Part shown: positions 51,450-59,668 of the stretch, piece by piece
Numbering within the stretch: position 1 is the first letter of the stretch
Layout: every line of letters starts with the position of its first letter
NCBI RefSeq assembly: GCF_000308215.1
Contig: NZ_CAJE01000013.1
Span: 62,001-126,000, forward strand
DNA from: Methanomassiliicoccus luminyensis B10
Lineage (GTDB): Archaea > Thermoplasmatota > Thermoplasmata > Methanomassiliicoccales > Methanomassiliicoccaceae
Length of the DNA: 64,000 nucleotides
Reading direction: 5' to 3'
The notes under the pieces: generated by a model
The model's database searches: none
What the model was told of the DNA's origin: nothing
The model's input: only the letters and a program-made list of their open reading frames with translations
Translations under genes and position numbers: made by a program

Positions 51450-52904
51450 TCAGCAGCTGTAATACAGGAAGAACTCGGCGGGGACCGGCCTGAGGCGAAC
51501 GAAGTCGTTCTCCTTGGTCCTCTTGTATTCGATCCAGTTCTCGATGAAGTCCTTGCTGAAAACCCCACCCTGTAGCAGGAAGTCGTGGTCGGCCTCCAGC
51601 GCGCTGAGGGAGGCTTCCAGGCTGCCGGGGACGGTTTTGATCCTGGATATCTCTTCCTTGGACAGCTCGAACATGTCCATGTCGTGGGCCTCGCCGGGGC
51701 TGATCTTCTTCTTGATGCCATCCAGGCCGGCCAGCAGCATCGCGGAGAACGCCAGGTAGGGGTTGCTGGTGGAGTCTGGCGGGCGGTACTCGATCCTCTT
51801 GGACTTGGGGCTCTTGGAGTAGACCGGTATCCTGACCGCGGCGGAGCGGTTCCTCTGGGAGTATACCAGGTTCACGGGCGCCTCGAAGCCGGGGACCAGC
51901 CTCCGGTACGAGTTGGTGGAAGGGTTGGTCAGACCGAGCAGGGCGGGAGAGTGGGCCAGCAGGCCGCCGATGTAATACAGGGCGGTCTGGGACAGCAGGG
52001 AGTAGCCCTTCTTGTCGTAGAAGGTGTTCTCGCCGCCCTTGAACAGGCTCTGGTGGGTGTGCATGCCGGTGCCGTTGTCGCCGAACAGGGGCTTGGGCAT
52101 GAAAGTAACGGTCTTGCCGAACTCCTTGGCGGTGTTCTTCAGCACATACTTGTACAGCATGACGTTGTCGGCCATCTTGGTCAGGGTCTGGAACTTCATC
52201 CCGATCTCGCCCTGGCCGGCGGTCGCCACCTCATGGTGGTGAAGCTCGGTCTCTATGCCGGCGGCCATGAGGTTCAGGACCATCTGGGACCTGAGGTCCT
52301 GCAGGCTGTCGGCGGGGGGGACGGGGAAGTAGCCCTCCTTGTTCTTGGGGCGGTGCCCATGGTTGGGGGTGCAACCCTCCTTGCCGCAGTTCCAGATGCC
52401 CTCATCAGAGTCGATATGATAGTATCCGAAATGCTGGTTCTGGTCGAACCGGGCGGAATCGAAGATGAAGAACTCCAGCTCGGGGCCGAAGAAGGCAGTG
52501 TCGGCTATGCCGGTGGTCTTTAGGTACGCCTCGGCATTCTTCGCGATGCCCCGGGGGTCGCGCGGATATGGGGACCCGGATATGGGGTCGGCCACGTCGC
52601 AGACCACCGACAGGGTGGGGACCTTGCATGCGGGATCCATGATCGCGGTCTCGATGTCCGGCATGAGGAGCATGTCGCTCTCGTTGATGTGCGCGAAACC
52701 CCTGATGGAAGAGGCATCGAAGCCAACGCCGTCGACAAGGAGGTCCTCGTCCAGCCTCGCGGCGGGATAGGTGATGTGCTGCCAGGTGCCAGGGACGTCG
52801 GTGAACTTGAAGTCCACCATTTTCACGGCGCCGGACTTGGCTAGCTCCAGGGTCGCGGCCTTGCGGTCGCTTGAGCTTGCTTTTTTCTTGGATGATGGTG
52901 CCAT
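51450..52904 (-). CDS. glnA: Glutamine synthetase type I
   Basis: 484 residues: beta-grasp N-domain, then the catalytic domain with G-P-E-L-E-F-F near 140, N-G-H-R-P-K-x-K-E-G-Y-F-P-V-P region, H-H-E-V near 223, G-T-G-M-H-T-H-Q near 278, and R-I-E-Y-R near 368. The layout, with insertion, resembles the beta subtype. The adenylylation Tyr (N-L-Y-D-L-P) is replaced by M-F-E-L-S, so it is probably not controlled by adenylylation. The basic Ser/Lys-rich N-terminal tail (S-S-K-K-K-A-S-S-S) is odd. Confidence 0.95.
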   Translation of the reverse strand: MAPSSKKKASSSDRKAATLELAKSGAVKMVDFKFTDVPGTWQHITYPAARLDEDLLVDGVGFDASSIRGFAHINESDMLLMPDIETAIMDPACKVPTLSVVCDVADPISGSPYPRDPRGIAKNAEAYLKTTGIADTAFFGPELEFFIFDSARFDQNQHFGYYHIDSDEGIWNCGKEGCTPNHGHRPKNKEGYFPVPPADSLQDLRSQMVLNLMAAGIETELHHHEVATAGQGEIGMKFQTLTKMADNVMLYKYVLKNTAKEFGKTVTFMPKPLFGDNGTGMHTHQSLFKGGENTFYDKKGYSLLSQTALYYIGGLLAHSPALLGLTNPSTNSYRRLVPGFEAPVNLVYSQRNRSAAVRIPVYSKSPKSKRIEYRPPDSTSNPYLAFSAMLLAGLDGIKKKISPGEAHDMDMFELSKEEISRIKTVPGSLEASLSALEADHDFLLQGGVFSKDFIENWIEYKRTKENDFVRLRPVPAEFFLYYSC

Positions 52905-52942
52905 ATTGTCATTCCCTCTCTATTCGCCTAGTCAGGGCCTTT

Positions 52943-52967
52943 TTCACAGGACATTTGTCCGCGTGAA
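52943..52967. promoter_or_regulatory. Compound inverted repeat upstream of glnA
   Basis: GGACA-TT-TGTCC (52949-52960) is nested inside TTCAC...GTGAA arms (52943-52947 and 52963-52967), 39-63 nt before the glnA start. GACAAAT also recurs at 53073-53079 and 53104-53110, within AT-rich sequence. This could be an operator for a nitrogen regulator; it is not the GGAA-N6-TTCC form known for NrpR. Confidence 0.4.
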
Positions 52968-53459
52968 ACGCCCTTTTGCGCTTTGCCCGAGAGCGCCGTC
53001 CGCCTTATTAAGGCTCCGTTGGCGCCGCAACCTCATCGACCTATGGTTGGACTCTCAAGGCGATGTCCTATAGACAAATACATAATTAAAAGTTTTCTTA
53101 CGAGACAAATGAACATATGAGTCCTAAGAGAATATACATCCCCGCCTGCGATTCAAATCTACCGTCCCCGCCGGCCGGGAGAGGGCCGGGCAGGACCAGA
53201 TATTGCGATTCCGGGGGATGTCCCCTGGCCCCGAGAGAGCGATCTCGCCGGGGTCGAGGGAGGACGAGAGCGGACGAAGGGAATCAGGGTTTTTCCGGGC
53301 CGGATGGAGGAGCGGGGGCGACGGCCTCGGAAGAGCCAGATACGCCGGTGCGGCCGGAAGCCCTTTCATGGCATTGTCCGGAGATCCGCTTCCCGCGGCA
53401 CCATTTCCGTGCCTGACATAATGACTTTATAATCCCCTGGCAATCAAGGCCCGATCCAC
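52968..53459. other. Intergenic region between glnA and tyrS
   Basis: No gene seen. The left half carries an AT-rich block (about 53062-53120) with TGTC-CTATA-GACA (53065-53076) and two GACAAAT copies, probably the glnA promoter side. At the right end GACTTTATAATCCC (53422-53435) is a good TATA element for tyrS. Confidence 0.5.
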
Positions 53460-54509
53460 ATGGACATCGAAGAGAGGTATGAACTGCTGGCGCGGAACAC
53501 CGAAGAGATAGTCACCGCGGATGAGCTGAGAGGCCTTCTCGCCAAGGACGTCGCGCCGAAGGCATATATCGGCTTCGAGCCGTCCGGGTTGGTCCACCTG
53601 GGGTGGGTGGTCTGTGCCAACAAGATCAGGGACTTCGTGGACGCGGGGTTCGAGATGACCATCTTCTTCGCGGACTGGCATGCCTACATCAACGACAAGC
53701 TGGGCGGGGACATCGAGAGGATCCGCCTGTGCGCCTTGTACATGCAGGACTGCTTCGAGGCGCTGGGAGTGCCCCGCGACAAGGTCAAGTTCGTGATGGC
53801 CTCCGAGATCATGGACGGCATCGGCTACTGGGAGAAGGTCATGAAGGTCGGCAAGGTCACCTCGCTCTCCCGGATCAAGAGGTCCATGACCATCATGGGC
53901 CGCAAGGAGGACGACGCCGAGCTCGATTCCTCGAAGTTCCTTTACCCTTTGATGCAGGCTACTGACCTATTCATGATGGACATCGATGTCGCCTACGCGG
54001 GCATCGACCAGAGGAGGGTCCACATGCTGGCCAGGGAAGCGGCCGAGAAGCTGCACTGGAAGGTACCGATCGCATTGCACACTCCCCTGCTCCCCGGGCT
54101 GAAGGGAGTGAACCGCATGGACCCCATAGCCACCAAGATGTCCAAGTCCGACCCGGACAGCGGGATATCCATACATGACTCCCCCGAGGACATCAACAGG
54201 AAGATCAAGAAGGCGTTCTGCCCGGAAAAAGAAGTGGAGGGCAACCCCATGATGGCAATATGCAAGCACATCCTGTTCCAGGAGTCCTCGGATTTCGTCA
54301 TCGACCGGCCCGAAAAATTCGGCGGGAAGTTGGTGTTCCATTCGTACGACGAGCTGGCGTCCGCCTACGCCGGCGGGGACCTTCACCCCGTGGACCTCAA
54401 GCAGGGCGTGGCCAAGGGCCTCATCGACAAGCTGGCCCCCGTCCGCGCGTACTTCGAGAAGAACCACCAGAACCTTGACGCCCTGAAGAGGTCGCTCGGC
54501 ATCGCGTGA
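53460..54509 (+). CDS. tyrS: Tyrosyl-tRNA synthetase
   Basis: 349 residues, archaeal/eukaryotic short form without the bacterial S4-like C-terminal domain. Class I motifs: P-S-G-L-V-H-L-G-W (HIGH-like) near 42, K-M-S-K-S near 225. Tyr-binding residues appear in Y-I-G-F-E-P-S-G. It charges tRNA-Tyr. The ATG lies about 25-30 nt after a TTTATAA element, so the transcript is nearly leaderless. Confidence 0.95.
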   Translation: MDIEERYELLARNTEEIVTADELRGLLAKDVAPKAYIGFEPSGLVHLGWVVCANKIRDFVDAGFEMTIFFADWHAYINDKLGGDIERIRLCALYMQDCFEALGVPRDKVKFVMASEIMDGIGYWEKVMKVGKVTSLSRIKRSMTIMGRKEDDAELDSSKFLYPLMQATDLFMMDIDVAYAGIDQRRVHMLAREAAEKLHWKVPIALHTPLLPGLKGVNRMDPIATKMSKSDPDSGISIHDSPEDINRKIKKAFCPEKEVEGNPMMAICKHILFQESSDFVIDRPEKFGGKLVFHSYDELASAYAGGDLHPVDLKQGVAKGLIDKLAPVRAYFEKNHQNLDALKRSLGIA

Positions 54510-54622
54510 GCCCCGGCCGAGCTAGAAACGCCTTCGATCTCAATATTTTTCGGACTTTTCGGACATTACAACAAGGACACAGCGCAGATATCTCCCTGCT
54601 GCCCCTAACATCTGACGAGACC

Positions 54623-54793
54623 ATGCCCGCCGCCAAGAAGACCAAGACCGAAGGAGTCTGCCTGTTCATGACCGCCCTGGCATTCCTATCCGCGCTGGCC
54701 GAGATTGGAATATTGGCTCTGGCGTTCATGGCCTGCGGGTTCGCCGCCATCGCCTTCGAGGAGGCGTCGGAGAGGCGCCCCGCCGTAAAGTGA
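54623..54793 (+). CDS. Small two-helix membrane protein
   Basis: 56 residues: a basic K-K-T-K-T N-terminus, then about 40 hydrophobic residues forming one long or two short transmembrane helices with two small-residue motifs (A-x-x-A-L-A-E-I-G-I) and an acidic/basic tail. The CAATATTTTT patch near 54540 is the only promoter-like sequence. Its stop touches the next gene. Confidence 0.55.
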   Translation: MPAAKKTKTEGVCLFMTALAFLSALAEIGILALAFMACGFAAIAFEEASERRPAVK

Positions 54794-54822
54794 TATCATC
54801 CCTCAAGTGCGTTCAATGGACC

Positions 54823-55065
54823 ATGGTATATCCCCGGGAGGTCCTGAACCGGCTGCGCTGGACCGAGGGGCTCGGCCTGGAGGACGCAGTAATCACCTAC
54901 CTGCACCGGGGAGCGCCGGGCGACCTCATGGCCGTGAAGGGCTCGAACATCATGGAGCTGGAGCGCTCCTTCTTCGTCACCGTCGACTCCAAGGTCCCGT
55001 ACCACCGCATCAGGAAGATCGAGTACCGCGGGAAGGTGCTCTATGAGGAAATAACGGAAAAATAG
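54823..55065 (+). CDS. UPF0248/DUF504 family protein
   Basis: 80 residues from ATG 54823. The opening Y-P-R-E-V-L-N-R-L-R-W, and the later S-K-V-P-Y-H-R-I-R-K-I-E-Y-R-G match the archaeal UPF0248 (DUF504) family, a small conserved beta-rich protein also seen fused in some eukaryotes to 2'-5' RNA ligase-like enzymes. Function unknown, possibly RNA-related. Confidence 0.8.
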   Translation: MVYPREVLNRLRWTEGLGLEDAVITYLHRGAPGDLMAVKGSNIMELERSFFVTVDSKVPYHRIRKIEYRGKVLYEEITEK

Positions 55066-55101
55066 GGTCCTAGAAGCGGTTTCGTTCCTGGGCCGGCGCT
55101 C

Positions 55102-55731
55102 TCACTTGGGGGCGCCGCAGGTGGGGCAGTTCCTCATGAAAGAGGGGTACTCCTTCCCGCAGCTCGCGCATTTGGTCGAGTCCACGGGGGCCTGGGCCGG
55201 CGCCGCCGGAGCAGCAGGGGCCTGCGCAGGGGCGGGCGGGTACTGCGGAGCGGACTGAGGATACTGCGGCGGGGCCGGCGGGGAGTACTGCTGGGGCTGC
55301 TGGTAATACTGAGTAGGATACTGCTGCTGCCCCTGGGGCTGCATGGCCTCCTGCATGCGGATGAACGCGATCAGGAAGAACAGCCCCGGGACCACCAGGC
55401 AGAAGATCAGACCGATGACGCCCCATATCAGGAGGTGATCGCTGGCCTCCTTGAAGCGGCCCTGGTCTATCGGGTCGAAGACCGTGTTGTTCATGAGGAA
55501 AATAAGCAGCGCGCAGACGGCGGCGAATATGAGCCACATCACGCCGCCGATGTTCAGGGTGACCAGCGACACGACGCCGGCGATCACGGAGATCAGGAAC
55601 ATCAGGTACAGCAGGAGGTGTCCATAGTAAGCGAACCGTCTCCCCTCGGCGGCCGCGGCAGGAAGCCAGGCCGGCCCGTTGCTCTTTGACATATATGGCA
55701 GGTTTGCCAATTCTGGCGGCAGGTCGTTCAT
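55102..55731 (-). CDS. Membrane protein with Pro/Gln-rich linker and C-terminal zinc ribbon
   Basis: 209 residues. Four hydrophobic helices (about 35-125), then a low-complexity Q/P/Y/A-rich linker (about 132-185), then a zinc ribbon C-A-S-C-G-K-E-x-P...C-P-T-C-G. The ATG at 55731 follows GGGAGGT, a strong ribosome-binding site that excludes the longer frame. Similar DUF4870-like arrangements are common in archaea; function unknown. Confidence 0.8.
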   Translation of the reverse strand: MNDLPPELANLPYMSKSNGPAWLPAAAAEGRRFAYYGHLLLYLMFLISVIAGVVSLVTLNIGGVMWLIFAAVCALLIFLMNNTVFDPIDQGRFKEASDHLLIWGVIGLIFCLVVPGLFFLIAFIRMQEAMQPQGQQQYPTQYYQQPQQYSPPAPPQYPQSAPQYPPAPAQAPAAPAAPAQAPVDSTKCASCGKEYPSFMRNCPTCGAPK

Positions 55732-55966
55732 ATTGTTACCTCCCATCCATCGGGGCGCCGCGTCGCGGCGGCGCCTAGATGCTCGGGACGAATGAACTCC
55801 CTCGTTCATATAAAACCTTCCTGCCTTCGCTACCGGAGAGCGGAACGGGGGCCGGCCCCACCGCTCGAAGCGGGGAAATGCTTGGGCTGACCTGTTTTTT
55901 TAGTCGATATATTTAATAGATAGAGGGGTTTACGAAATCCCATATTCATTCGATAGGTTGAAATTC
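55732..55966. promoter_or_regulatory. Intergenic region with divergent promoters
   Basis: The segment separates the zinc-ribbon membrane gene from the nuclease pair. CGATATATTTAATAGA at about 55904-55919 is a strong TATA element for the CDIN1-like gene (start 55967). Confidence 0.5.
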
Positions 55967-56779
55967 ATGAAGTATGAAGAGTTCAGGGCCCTCTACGACC
56001 GGCTTTGCTCCTACAAGGACGTCAAAGGCCTGTCGGAACAGACCGGCCTTGATGAGGAGCTTCTCAACGTCATCTACACCCAGAGGACGGTGAGGGAAGC
56101 CACCAAGCGCCATCACATTATAAAGAGGAACGCTCCCCGCATGTTGCGGGAGTGGAAGTCGGGAAGCAGCCTGCTCAGCGTCGCCCAGAAGTGGAACTTC
56201 CCGCCGGTGCTGACCGGGCTCATCCTGTTCCAGGAGAACGGATACTCCAAGAAGGAGTTCTGGAAATACGTGCGAGAGCCTGATTCCATACCCAACCCCC
56301 GGCTCAAGAAGGAGATCGTCGAGATAACCGAGGCGGACAGCATATATTCCCCCTGGGGGAACGAGGTCCAGTACAAGCGCGGGGCGTGGGGGGAGACCAA
56401 GCTGCAGGAGTGGCTGGCATCCCACAACATCTCCTACCGCACCGAGAAGGACCTGCGGGGCAAGTTCGCCAAGACCCCGGACTGCCTCCTGGACGAGCCG
56501 CTGAAAGTGAACGGCTGGACCATCAACTGGATCGAGTCCAAGGCGTCCTTCGGCGATCGCGTGGAGTTCAACAAGAACATCAGGGGACAGCTGGCCCAGT
56601 ACGTTGACATGTTCGGCCATGGCCTGGTGGTATACTGGTTCGGGCATGTCGACGATATGGAGTGCCCTCCTGGGATCGAGATCATCGATGCCTGCCTGTG
56701 CGACCTGGCCTGCGAGAAGGCCGCAGCGGGCGCGGCGGACTTCTGCCCGGAAGAGATACCCAATAACTCCCAGGCCTGA
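55967..56779 (+). CDS. Archaeal CDIN1/C15orf41-like TPD-family nuclease
   Basis: 270 residues. The N-terminal half is helical with a HTH-like part, as in the eukaryotic protein; the C-terminal half is a PD-(D/E)XK fold: T-P-D172 (K-T-P-D-C-L-L), E190-S-K192 in W-I-E-S-K-A-S-F-G-D, and G-H-G-L-V-V-Y-W-F-G after it. These signatures match human CDIN1 (C15orf41; congenital dyserythropoietic anaemia type Ib) and its archaeal relatives. The ATG at 55967 is chosen over TTG 55958. A strong TATA element lies 50-60 nt upstream. The next gene, a Cas4-like membrane nuclease, begins 62 nt downstream on the same strand. Confidence 0.85.
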   Translation: MKYEEFRALYDRLCSYKDVKGLSEQTGLDEELLNVIYTQRTVREATKRHHIIKRNAPRMLREWKSGSSLLSVAQKWNFPPVLTGLILFQENGYSKKEFWKYVREPDSIPNPRLKKEIVEITEADSIYSPWGNEVQYKRGAWGETKLQEWLASHNISYRTEKDLRGKFAKTPDCLLDEPLKVNGWTINWIESKASFGDRVEFNKNIRGQLAQYVDMFGHGLVVYWFGHVDDMECPPGIEIIDACLCDLACEKAAAGAADFCPEEIPNNSQA

Positions 56780-56841
56780 GACCTCAGGGCCGACATCCAC
56801 GTCGGCACTGATAGATACGTAATGGGCCCATTCGAGGCGCA

Positions 56842-57825
56842 ATGGAGAGCATCTCCGCCAGCGACCTCGAGAAATTCTGTTATTGTCCGCTGAGCTGGCA
56901 GCTCAGCAAGGGCGCCGACACCACCTCCGACGCCACTCGGAGAGGGAAGGAGGAGCACGACGCTCTCGGCAACGACCTCTCCGAGATGGTCACCAAGGAG
57001 CGCCGGGGCGCGCTCTACGAGAAGGTGATCCTGTGGTCCTCGGTCCTCGCTACCGCGCTAGCTCTGACCGGGCTGTTCTTCTTCTACTCCGACGACCTCA
57101 TGCTGAGGTGGAAGGTATTGGGGATCCTGGCCCTGCTTTGGGTCATCGTCGCCATGTACCTCCTCTACCGCTCCACCTGGGAGAAGGAGGCAATAAAGAA
57201 GGAGAGAAGCGAAAGGCTCATCTCGGTCCTGGCCATCCTGGCGATGATCGCTGCGCTCAACGGGGTACCCTTCTTCGGCATCAGCCAGGACGAAGCCCTC
57301 ATCTATGAGGCGGTGGCCCTCATCCTCCTGATGTGCGCATGCGTGGCGCTGTATCTGTCCTACTACTCCGAGGAGGACGCCAAGCGCATCCGGCGGAACA
57401 TGGACGTGAAGGGAAGGGTGGCGTACATCGGGGAGGGCGACGATATCTCCAGGGCGCTGCGCTCCAAGGAGCACGGGCTCACCGGACGTCCGGACTACGT
57501 GCTGGAGATGGAGGGCGAGCTGGTTCCAGTGGAGGTGAAGACGGGGCGGGTGCCGAGAGGCCCGCTGTTCTCCCACATCCTCCAGGTCGCGGCGTACTGC
57601 CTCATCCTCGAGGAACAAGGCGACAAGGTCTCCCGCGGAATTCTACGGTACGGGGAGGTGGAGCACGAGATAGAGTACGACGAAGCGCTCCGGTCCTTGC
57701 TGCTGGCGAAGCTGGAGGAGATGCGCCGGGCCATCGGGACCGGCGAGGTGCATCGGAACCACGAGCGGCCCGGCAAGTGCCGCTCCTGCTCCCGCCGGGT
57801 CCGCTGCCCGGAACGACTGGAGTGA
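56842..57825 (+). CDS. Membrane-embedded Cas4-like PD-(D/E)XK nuclease with probable 4Fe-4S cluster
   Basis: 327 residues. Nuclease residues of the RecB/Cas4 type: R-R-G-K-E-E-H39, D218 (G-R-P-D), E231-V-K233 (V-P-V-E-V-K), Q248-x-x-x-Y252. Cluster cysteines in the Cas4 pattern: C15 (C-Y-C-P) near the N-terminus and C313, C316, C322 near the end. Between His39 and D218 lie four predicted transmembrane helices (about 62-82, 91-109, 126-146, 152-174), absent from ordinary Cas4. So the cysteines and catalytic core must be on the same, probably cytosolic, face. No cas1, cas2 or CRISPR array is near. The partner is likely the CDIN1-like gene upstream. Confidence 0.85.
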   Translation: MESISASDLEKFCYCPLSWQLSKGADTTSDATRRGKEEHDALGNDLSEMVTKERRGALYEKVILWSSVLATALALTGLFFFYSDDLMLRWKVLGILALLWVIVAMYLLYRSTWEKEAIKKERSERLISVLAILAMIAALNGVPFFGISQDEALIYEAVALILLMCACVALYLSYYSEEDAKRIRRNMDVKGRVAYIGEGDDISRALRSKEHGLTGRPDYVLEMEGELVPVEVKTGRVPRGPLFSHILQVAAYCLILEEQGDKVSRGILRYGEVEHEIEYDEALRSLLLAKLEEMRRAIGTGEVHRNHERPGKCRSCSRRVRCPERLE

Positions 57826-57876
57826 ACTGCTCGCCCACAAGGTCCTTGCCTCTGACGAGGCGGCCCGGGAGTCCGG

Positions 57877-59667
57877 TCAATCCACGGTGACGCTCTTGGC
57901 CAGGTTCCTGGGCTTGTCTATGGGGCAGCCCCTCTTCTTGGCCGCGTAGTACGCTATGAGCTGCACCACTACCGTCAGGGGGACCGGGGAAAGTATCGGC
58001 GCCACGTGCGGTATGGTAACGAGCTTGTCGGCCACCGCCAACAGTTCCTCGTCCCCCTCCTCGCCGATCGCCAGTATCGGGCTGTCCCTCGCCGCCGTCT
58101 CCGAGATGTTGGACAGCATCTTCTCGTAGGTGTGGTCCTTGATGCACGCCGCCACCACCGGAGTGGAGGCATCCAGAAGTGCCAGGGGGCCGTGCTTCAG
58201 CTCCCCCGCGGCGTAGCCCTCGGCGTGGATGTAGGATATCTCCTTGAGCTTCAGGGCCCCTTCCAGCATGGTGGGGTAGTTGATGTTGCGGCCGAGGAAG
58301 AACACGTCCCTGGCCTCCACCAGCATGTCGGTGGAATCATCCACCTCGGAGGCGCGGTCCAGGACCCCCCTGACGTACTGGGGCATCGATCTAAGCTCGG
58401 AGGACAGGCTGCGGATCTCGTCCCTCCCCATGGCCTTGCGCAGGTACCCCAGCCTCAGCCCGAGAAGGTACATGGCCATGAGCTGGGTGGAGTAGGTCTT
58501 GGTGGCGGCGACGCCGATCTCCGGCCCCGCCTTGGTGTAGAACACCGAGTCGACCTCGCGGGCGATGGTGGAGCCGACCACATTCGTCACCGCGAGCGTG
58601 TGGCAGCCCCTCCGCTTGGCCTCCCTCGCTGCCGCCAAAGTGTCGGCCGTCTCCCCGGACTGCGTGACCATCACGGTGAGGGGGTTCTCCCCGGTGCCGG
58701 GCGAATAGCGGTACTCGGAAGCCAGCTCGACGGTGACCGGTATCTTGGCCAAAGCCTCGATGATGTACTTCCCCACCATGGAGGCGTGGTACGAGGTGCC
58801 ACAGGCCACCAGCTTCACCGCCCCGAAGTCCTGGTCGACCAGGGAGCCCTCGGACATTATCTCGTCCAGGCTGCCCAGGAGCGAGTTGTGGATGGCAGTG
58901 GGCTGCTCGTATATCTCCTTGAGCATGTAGTGCTCGAAGCCGCCCTTCTGGGCGTCCTCGATGGTCCAAGAGATTGTGCTGGGCTCGCGGACCACCACGT
59001 CGTTGTTCCGGTCGTAGATGGTCACCTTGTCGGCGGTGAGGGACACCGTCTCCCCGTCCATCACGTACAGCGCCTTCTGGGTATAGTTCAGCATGGCCGT
59101 GACGTCGGAGGCCAAAATGTTCTCCCCCACTCCCAGGCCGACCACCAGGGGGTTCTCCTTCCGCGCCGCCACGATCTCGTTGCTGTCGGTCCTGAGGGCC
59201 ACCACCGCGTAGGTGCCCTTGACCTCCTTCAGCGCGCTTATCAGGGCGGCGCGGAGGTTGCCCCGGTAATGCTTCTCCAGCAGGTGTACCAGCACCTCCG
59301 TGTCGGTCTCAGAAGTGAACTTGTGGCCTTCATCGGTGAGCTGCTTCCTCAGGGCCTGATAGTTCTCGATGATCCCGTTGTGGACGACGGCGGTCTGATT
59401 GGTGCAGTCCACGAAGGGATGGGCGTTCTGCTTGGAGGGCTTCCCGCAAGTGGCCCACCTGGTGTGCCCGACCCCCAAGTTCCCGCGTATCTCGGGCATG
59501 GAGGTGTAGAGCTTGGAGATCTCCCCCTTGTCCTTGAAGACCTGCAGCCCGCTGCCGACGATAGCCACTCCCGCGGAATCATAACCCCGGTACTCCAGCC
59601 TCCTCAAACCGTCCAGGAGGACCTCTTGCGCGTTCCGGGGGCCCGCATATCCTATGATGCCGCACAT
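57877..59667 (-). CDS. glmS: Glutamine--fructose-6-phosphate aminotransferase (isomerizing)
   Basis: 596 residues: class II glutaminase domain (Cys2 nucleophile in M-C-G-I-I-G-Y-A; about 1-230) and two SIS domains (about 280-590) ending in K-S-V-T-V-D. Makes glucosamine-6-phosphate from fructose-6-phosphate and glutamine, the entry to UDP-GlcNAc for surface glycans and N-glycosylation. The gene follows the sugar-nucleotide transferase with a 1-nt gap, so the two form an operon. Confidence 0.96.
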   Translation of the reverse strand: MCGIIGYAGPRNAQEVLLDGLRRLEYRGYDSAGVAIVGSGLQVFKDKGEISKLYTSMPEIRGNLGVGHTRWATCGKPSKQNAHPFVDCTNQTAVVHNGIIENYQALRKQLTDEGHKFTSETDTEVLVHLLEKHYRGNLRAALISALKEVKGTYAVVALRTDSNEIVAARKENPLVVGLGVGENILASDVTAMLNYTQKALYVMDGETVSLTADKVTIYDRNNDVVVREPSTISWTIEDAQKGGFEHYMLKEIYEQPTAIHNSLLGSLDEIMSEGSLVDQDFGAVKLVACGTSYHASMVGKYIIEALAKIPVTVELASEYRYSPGTGENPLTVMVTQSGETADTLAAAREAKRRGCHTLAVTNVVGSTIAREVDSVFYTKAGPEIGVAATKTYSTQLMAMYLLGLRLGYLRKAMGRDEIRSLSSELRSMPQYVRGVLDRASEVDDSTDMLVEARDVFFLGRNINYPTMLEGALKLKEISYIHAEGYAAGELKHGPLALLDASTPVVAACIKDHTYEKMLSNISETAARDSPILAIGEEGDEELLAVADKLVTIPHVAPILSPVPLTVVVQLIAYYAAKKRGCPIDKPRNLAKSVTVD

Positions 59668-59668
59668 T

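Noticed and set aside
56000-58000. CRISPR array or cas genes near the Cas4-like gene
   Set aside because: No direct-repeat/spacer pattern and no cas1 or cas2 appears around it or elsewhere in the window.
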